64,000 bases of DNA from the NCBI RefSeq assembly GCF_001270495.1, contig NZ_LGUR01000253.1, positions 1 through 64,000 on the forward strand. The letters are read 5' to 3'. The position numbers and the translations under genes are program-made. This document shows, piece by piece, positions 60,281 to 64,000 of the stretch (positions within the stretch are counted from its first letter, which is position 1; each line of letters starts with the position of its first letter). This stretch comes from Streptomyces viridochromogenes. GTDB taxonomy: Bacteria > Actinomycetota > Actinomycetes > Streptomycetales > Streptomycetaceae. The notes under the pieces are model-generated. The model saw only the letters and a list, made by a program, of their open reading frames with translations. It searched no databases and was not told where the DNA came from.

Positions 60281-61393
60281 ATGCCGCATACCGTCGGCGC
60301 CGCCGACCTGCTGGGTTTCGCCGCCGCCATTGCCGAGGCACACGGCGTTCCGCCTGCGGACGCCCGTCTGCTCGCGGACACGTTGGTGACCGCGGAGCTG
60401 TGGGGGCACGCGTCCCACGGCATGCTGCGCCTGCCCTGGTACCTCGACCGCCTCGCGAGCGGGGCCACCACGGCCGTCACGGACCCGCACGTCGTCACCG
60501 ACAACGGCGCCGTCGTCGTGGTCGACGGCCGCGATGGCCTCGGCCAGGTGCTCACCGACCGCGCGGTGGCCCTGGGCGTGGAGCGTGCCCGTTTCCACGG
60601 CATCAGCGCGGTTGCCGTCCGCAACTCCGGTCACTTCGGGACCGCGGCGTACTTCACGCGCAGGGCCGCCGAGCAGGGCTGCGTGGCACTGCTGGCCACC
60701 AACGCCAGCCCGGCCATGCCCCCCTGGGGCGGCAAGGAGAAGCGAGTCGGTACCAATCCGTGGTCGATCGCCGCCCCCGGCGGCCGTTACGGCACCGTCG
60801 TGATGGACATCGCGAACACCGCCGTGGCGCGCGGCAAGATCTACCACGCCAAGGAGCGCGGCGAGCCGATTCCCGAGGGCTGGGCGGCCGACGCCGCGGG
60901 CGTGCCGACGACCGATCCGCGGCGGGCGATCGAGGGTCTGATCCTGCCGATGGCCGGCCACAAGGGCTACGCCATCTCCTTCATGTTCGACGTGCTGGCG
61001 GGTGTGCTGACCGGCAGCGCCTTCGGCTCGGCGGTCGTCGGCCCCTACCGGTCCACCGGCCGCAGCGGCGTCGGCCACCTGCTGATGTGCGTCGACATCG
61101 CGGCGATGGCCGACCCGGCCGAGTTCGAGCAGCGGATGGAAGCCCTGATCGAGGAGACCAAGTCCACCCCGACCGCGCCCGGCGCCGACGAGATCTTCGT
61201 CCCCGGTGAGCCGGAGATCCGCACCGCCGAGCGGCTGCGCACCGAGGGCGTCACGCTCGCCGACGACACCTGGGCCGCCCTCGCACGGATCGCCGACGCC
61301 ACCGCCGTACCCCTGCCACCCCCGTCACTCCCCAGGAGCTGCCCGCATGATCGCCCTGACCGTGTCCCTCCAGGTCAACCCCGGCTGCCGTGA
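60281..61393 (+). CDS. LDH2/malate-dehydrogenase-family oxidoreductase (YlbC/YiaK type)
   Basis: 370 aa. ETDH/LDH2 fold: VTAELWGHASHGMLRLPWYLDRL (active-site His), AVRNSGHFGTAAYFTRRAAEQGC, TNASPAMPPWGGKEKRVGTNPWSIA and PMAGHKGYAISFMFDVLAGVLTG. Members reduce 2-oxo acids or oxidise 2-hydroxy acids (ureidoglycolate, sulfolactate, 2,3-diketogulonate) with NAD(P). The last ~15 codons overlap the next gene by 47 nt. ATG 60281 with GAGAGG. Confidence 0.9.
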   Translation: MPHTVGAADLLGFAAAIAEAHGVPPADARLLADTLVTAELWGHASHGMLRLPWYLDRLASGATTAVTDPHVVTDNGAVVVVDGRDGLGQVLTDRAVALGVERARFHGISAVAVRNSGHFGTAAYFTRRAAEQGCVALLATNASPAMPPWGGKEKRVGTNPWSIAAPGGRYGTVVMDIANTAVARGKIYHAKERGEPIPEGWAADAAGVPTTDPRRAIEGLILPMAGHKGYAISFMFDVLAGVLTGSAFGSAVVGPYRSTGRSGVGHLLMCVDIAAMADPAEFEQRMEALIEETKSTPTAPGADEIFVPGEPEIRTAERLRTEGVTLADDTWAALARIADATAVPLPPPSLPRSCPHDRPDRVPPGQPRLP

Positions 61394-61649
61394 CGCCTTC
61401 CTCAAGGCCATCGAGGAGAACGCCGAGCGTTCCTTCACCGACGAGCCCGGCTGCCGCTCCTTCGACGTCGTCTGCGACCTGGCGGACGACCACCACTTCG
61501 TCTTCCACGAGATCTACGACGACGAGGCCGCCGTGGAGGCGCACCGCGCCGCACCCCACTTCAAGGTCTGGCGCGAGGCCGCGGCGAAGTACGTCGTGCC
61601 CGGCAGCCAGGTCAACACGCTCTCCCGCCGCCTGTTCCACCACTCCTGA
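61347..61649 (+). CDS. ABM-domain quinol monooxygenase-like protein
   Basis: 100 aa. Ferredoxin-like antibiotic-biosynthesis-monooxygenase fold: LTVSLQVNPGCRDAFLKAIEENAERSFTDEPGCRSFDVVCD and FHEIYDDEAAVEAHRAAPHFKVWREAA. Such proteins are cofactor-free oxygenases or isomerases. ATG 61347 with AGGAGCTGCCC, inside the end of the dehydrogenase gene. Confidence 0.88.
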   Translation: MIALTVSLQVNPGCRDAFLKAIEENAERSFTDEPGCRSFDVVCDLADDHHFVFHEIYDDEAAVEAHRAAPHFKVWREAAAKYVVPGSQVNTLSRRLFHHS

Positions 61650-61671
61650 ACTCCTGAAAGGGGCAGCCTCC

Positions 61672-62109
61672 ATGTTCACCGACCACCCCACCGAGCCGAA
61701 CCTGCTCATCCACCCCGACAAGGTCGAACGCTTCGACCGCGGCGGCGGTGTGGCGACCGTCCCCTACGTCGGCAGGTGGAACTCGCAGAAGGCCGTCATC
61801 ACGACCGGCCAGACCGTCTTCCAGCCCGGCACCGGCCTGCCCCTGCACAGCCACAACGTCGAGGAGTCCGTGCTGGTCCTCGAAGGCGAGGCGACCGCGG
61901 AGATCGACGGCGAGTTCTTCGACCTGGAGCCCGGCCAGGCCACCTGGGTACCGGCGGGCATCCCGCACCGCTTCTTCAACCGCGGTGAGGGTGTCATGCG
62001 GATCTACTGGGTCTACGGCGGCCGGGACGTCACCCGCACCATCACCGCCACCGGCGAGACCTTCGAGCACCTCTCCGAGCACGACAGGGGAGGGGCACCC
62101 ACCGCATGA
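61672..62109 (+). CDS. Cupin-domain protein
   Basis: 145 aa, one beta-barrel cupin: motif 1 GTGLPLHSHNVEESVLVLEGEATAEIDG and motif 2 PGQATWVPAGIPHRFFN, with His/His/Glu...His metal ligands. It could be an isomerase, decarboxylase or dioxygenase in the pathway. AAAGGGGCAGCC upstream. Overlaps the next gene by ATGA. Confidence 0.88.
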   Translation: MFTDHPTEPNLLIHPDKVERFDRGGGVATVPYVGRWNSQKAVITTGQTVFQPGTGLPLHSHNVEESVLVLEGEATAEIDGEFFDLEPGQATWVPAGIPHRFFNRGEGVMRIYWVYGGRDVTRTITATGETFEHLSEHDRGGAPTA

Positions 62110-63491
62110 GCGGCATCCTGCAGACCGTCGACCCGTCAACCGGTGAGCCGACCGCCACGTACGAAGGCTGGGACGCGGACCGTATCGAGACCGCTGTGGC
62201 ACGGGCCCACGCCGCGAGCCGTGCCTGGGCTCTGGTGCCGGTCACCGCGCGGGCCGCGCGCGCCCACCGCCTTGCTCAGACCCTGCGCGAGCACAAGGAC
62301 CACCTCGCTTCCCTGGCCGTTGCCGAGATGGGAAAGCCGGTCGGCGAGGCCGAGGGTGAGGTCGAGAAGTCGGCGGTCACGGCCGGCTACTACGCCCGGC
62401 AGGGCCCCGGCATCCTCGCCGACGAGCGCGTCGAGATCGACGGGGCACAAGCCTGGGTGGCCTACGAGCCCGCCGGACTCGTCCTGGCCGTGATGCCGTG
62501 GAACTTCCCCGTCTGGCAGGTCATGCGCTTCGCCATCCCCTCCCTGGTGGCCGGCAACGGGATCCTGCTCAAGCACGCCTCCAACGTCACCGGCAGCGCG
62601 CTCGCCCTCCAGGACCTGTTCGTGGAAGCCGGTTTCCCCGAGCACCTGGTGACCACACTGGTGATCGCCGACACCGACGTGCCCGACGTGACCGCGCGGC
62701 TCATCGAGGACGACCGCGTCGCGGCCGTCACCCTCACCGGAAGCAACCGGGCCGGCGCGGCGGTGGGTTCGGCGGCCGGGCGGGCGGCGAAGAAGTCCGT
62801 GCTGGAACTGGGCGGGTCGGACGCCTTCGTGGTCCTGGACGACGCCGATGCCGCTGTGGCCGCGGCGGCCGCGGTCAAGGCGCGTTTCACCAACTCCGGG
62901 CAGAGCTGCGTATGCGCGAAGCGGTTCATCGTCGCCGCCTGCGTGGCGGACGCGTTCACCGCCGCGTTCGTGGCCGGTGTCGAAGCCCTGCGTGTCGGCG
63001 ACCCGCGCGAACGGCAGACGCAGGTCGGCCCGCTCGCCCGCGACGATCTGCGGGCCGCGATCCAGCGGCAGGTCGAGGAATCCGTCGCCGCCGGCGCCCG
63101 CCTCCTGACCGGCGGCAAGCCCGTGCCCGGCGACGGCTTCTTCTACCAGCCCACCGTCCTGGGCGACACCGGCCCGGGGATGCCCGCCTTCGACGAGGAG
63201 ACCTTCGGACCGCTCGCCGCCATAACCGTCGCCCGGGACGACGAGGACGCCGTACGTCTCGCGAACGCCACGCCGTACGGGCTCGGTCTGAGCATCTGGA
63301 CGGCCGACCCGAGCCGTGGCGTCGCCCTCGCCCGCCGTATCACCAGCGGAGCGGCCTTCGTCAACGCGATCGTCGCCTCCGACCCCCGCCTGCCCTTCGG
63401 CGGCACCAAGCGCAGCGGCCATGGCCGTGAACTGGCCGCCGCCGGCATCCGCGAGTTCACCAACACCCGCACCTACTGGGTCACCGCCTGA
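62106..63491 (+). CDS. Aldehyde dehydrogenase (succinate-semialdehyde type)
   Basis: 461 aa. MPWNFPVWQVMRFAIP, TLTGSNRAGAAVGSAAG, catalytic Glu in LELGGSDAFVV, and catalytic Cys in FTNSGQSCVCAKRFI, then ETFGPLAAITVA. NAD(P)-dependent oxidation of a semialdehyde or hydroxy aldehyde. Last enzyme of the operon; a terminator follows. Confidence 0.92.
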   Translation: MSGILQTVDPSTGEPTATYEGWDADRIETAVARAHAASRAWALVPVTARAARAHRLAQTLREHKDHLASLAVAEMGKPVGEAEGEVEKSAVTAGYYARQGPGILADERVEIDGAQAWVAYEPAGLVLAVMPWNFPVWQVMRFAIPSLVAGNGILLKHASNVTGSALALQDLFVEAGFPEHLVTTLVIADTDVPDVTARLIEDDRVAAVTLTGSNRAGAAVGSAAGRAAKKSVLELGGSDAFVVLDDADAAVAAAAAVKARFTNSGQSCVCAKRFIVAACVADAFTAAFVAGVEALRVGDPRERQTQVGPLARDDLRAAIQRQVEESVAAGARLLTGGKPVPGDGFFYQPTVLGDTGPGMPAFDEETFGPLAAITVARDDEDAVRLANATPYGLGLSIWTADPSRGVALARRITSGAAFVNAIVASDPRLPFGGTKRSGHGRELAAAGIREFTNTRTYWVTA

Positions 63492-63522
63492 CCGGGGCAC
63501 GCCCTGCCGGAACACCTCACAG

Positions 63523-63556
63523 AACCTGTCTGCCACCTACCGGCAGACAGGTTTTC
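63523..63556 (+). terminator. Terminator after aldehyde dehydrogenase
   Basis: AACCTGTCTGCC (63523-63534) pairs perfectly with GGCAGACAGGTT (63542-63553), followed by TTCG. It closes the dehydrogenase operon. Confidence 0.85.
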
Positions 63557-63616
63557 GTGCTGCCCGCACACAGCCCCCATGCCCGCACTGACCAGCACAT
63601 TTACTGTCGGCAGACC

Positions 63617-63650
63617 TCTATACAGACCTGAATTCATAGCTGTATACAGA
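63617..63650. promoter_or_regulatory. GntR operator candidates 3 and 4 (pair)
   Basis: CTCTATACAG (63617-63626) and perfect CTGTATACAG (63641-63650), 24 nt apart, just before the transporter gene. A double site suggests cooperative binding. Confidence 0.75.
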
Positions 63651-63683
63651 TCCCTGTTACGGCTGCATAGAGAGGAGATGACC

Positions 63684-64000
63684 ATGCTGGTCCTCCTGGG
63701 ATTCGCGATGATCGCGACGTTCCTCTACCTGGTCATGAGCAAGCGCGTGGTGCCTGTCGCCGCCCTCATCCTGGTGCCCGTCGTCTTCGGCCTGGTGGCG
63801 GGAGGGGGCTTGGGGCTCGCCGACGACATCACGAAGTCGATCGAGGATGTCGCGCCCACGGCGGCACTGCTGTTCTTCGCCATCACGTTCTTCGGCATCA
63901 TGATCGATGTCGGGCTCTTCGACCCGCTGATCAGAGCCATCCTGCGGGTGGTGGGCCACGATCCGGCGAAGATCGTCGTGGGCACCGCGCTGCTCGCCTC
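63684..64000 (+). CDS. CitMHS-family transporter, N-terminal part
   Basis: Cut by the window end; 105 codons visible. Hydrophobic MLVLLGFAMIATFLYLVM with a conserved short loop SKRVVPVAALILVPVVFGL and LLFFAITFFGIMIDVGLFDPL match the N-terminal half of CitM/CitH metal-citrate or C4-dicarboxylate symporters. ATG 63684, with GAGGAG 6 nt upstream (ATG 63678 overlaps that site). Its position suggests that it imports the acid degraded by the upstream enzymes. Confidence 0.85.
   Translation, partial: MLVLLGFAMIATFLYLVMSKRVVPVAALILVPVVFGLVAGGGLGLADDITKSIEDVAPTAALLFFAITFFGIMIDVGLFDPLIRAILRVVGHDPAKIVVGTALLA

Noticed and set aside
1..64000. CRISPR array, tRNA genes or complete insertion sequences
   Set aside because: No spaced direct-repeat array, cloverleaf or transposase was seen. 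The only repeats are those listed.

Overview
The window is high-GC actinobacterial chromosome and almost certainly from a Streptomyces. The evidence is the codon bias, many GTG/TTG starts with GGAGG-type ribosome sites, and the recognisable block bdtA-like regulator / 32-aa basic peptide / epimerase / acyltransferase / rsbN / bldN / HAD / glutaredoxin-like / rex / hemA-hemC-hemD / hemB. It opens inside the 3' end of a 5S rRNA and closes inside a citrate-type transporter gene, so both ends are cut.

Layout. 1-100: tail of an rRNA operon and its terminator. 128-4381: HAD phosphatase, MFS transporter, AcuC-type deacetylase and a conserved phosphatase-like protein. 4511-9778: developmental block with an excisionase-fold regulator, a 32-aa basic peptide, an epimerase, an acyltransferase, the anti-sigma factor RsbN and the sigma factor BldN. 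10311-19931: redox and tetrapyrrole block. Rex and its operator precede a tightly coupled rex-hemA-hemC-hemD operon, followed by an FAD oxidase and hemB. 19972-35751: lipoprotein, aminotransferase, DUF4253, two membrane-anchored XRE regulators divergent from a secreted peptidoglycan-binding protein, argS and lysS divergent, a DUF2637 protein, two DUF3558 lipoproteins, RtcB, an SDR with a coupled small membrane protein, a SnoaL-like protein and a YnfA-like protein.

35895-43265: accessory metabolism and signalling. This includes a chimeric secreted/oxidoreductase gene, an AraC regulator divergent from a TIGR03086 protein, an LLM oxidoreductase, a two-component pair and an M20 peptidase. 43484-47932 holds the most unusual gene: a 1482-aa protein with an HSP90/GHKL-type ATPase core and eight regular C-terminal repeats of about 64 residues, which looks like a large defence or conflict protein. 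48031-53094: lipase, DUF1349, DUF6083, an alpha/beta hydrolase with a possible leader-peptide attenuator, and an Eis-like acetyltransferase. 53254-55766: a phosphotransferase, then a scrapyard of gene remnants (reductase, integrase, kinase, sugar permease) that looks like an integration/deletion scar.

55767-64000: sugar regulation (LacI divergent from a debranching-type glycosidase), then a catabolic cluster: a GntR regulator, an LDH2-type dehydrogenase, a small monooxygenase, a cupin, an aldehyde dehydrogenase and a CitMHS transporter. Copies of CTGTATACAG in front of three transcription units tie the cluster together as one regulon. A dispersed hairpin-rich repeat occurs three times in the left third, with one end fragment further right.
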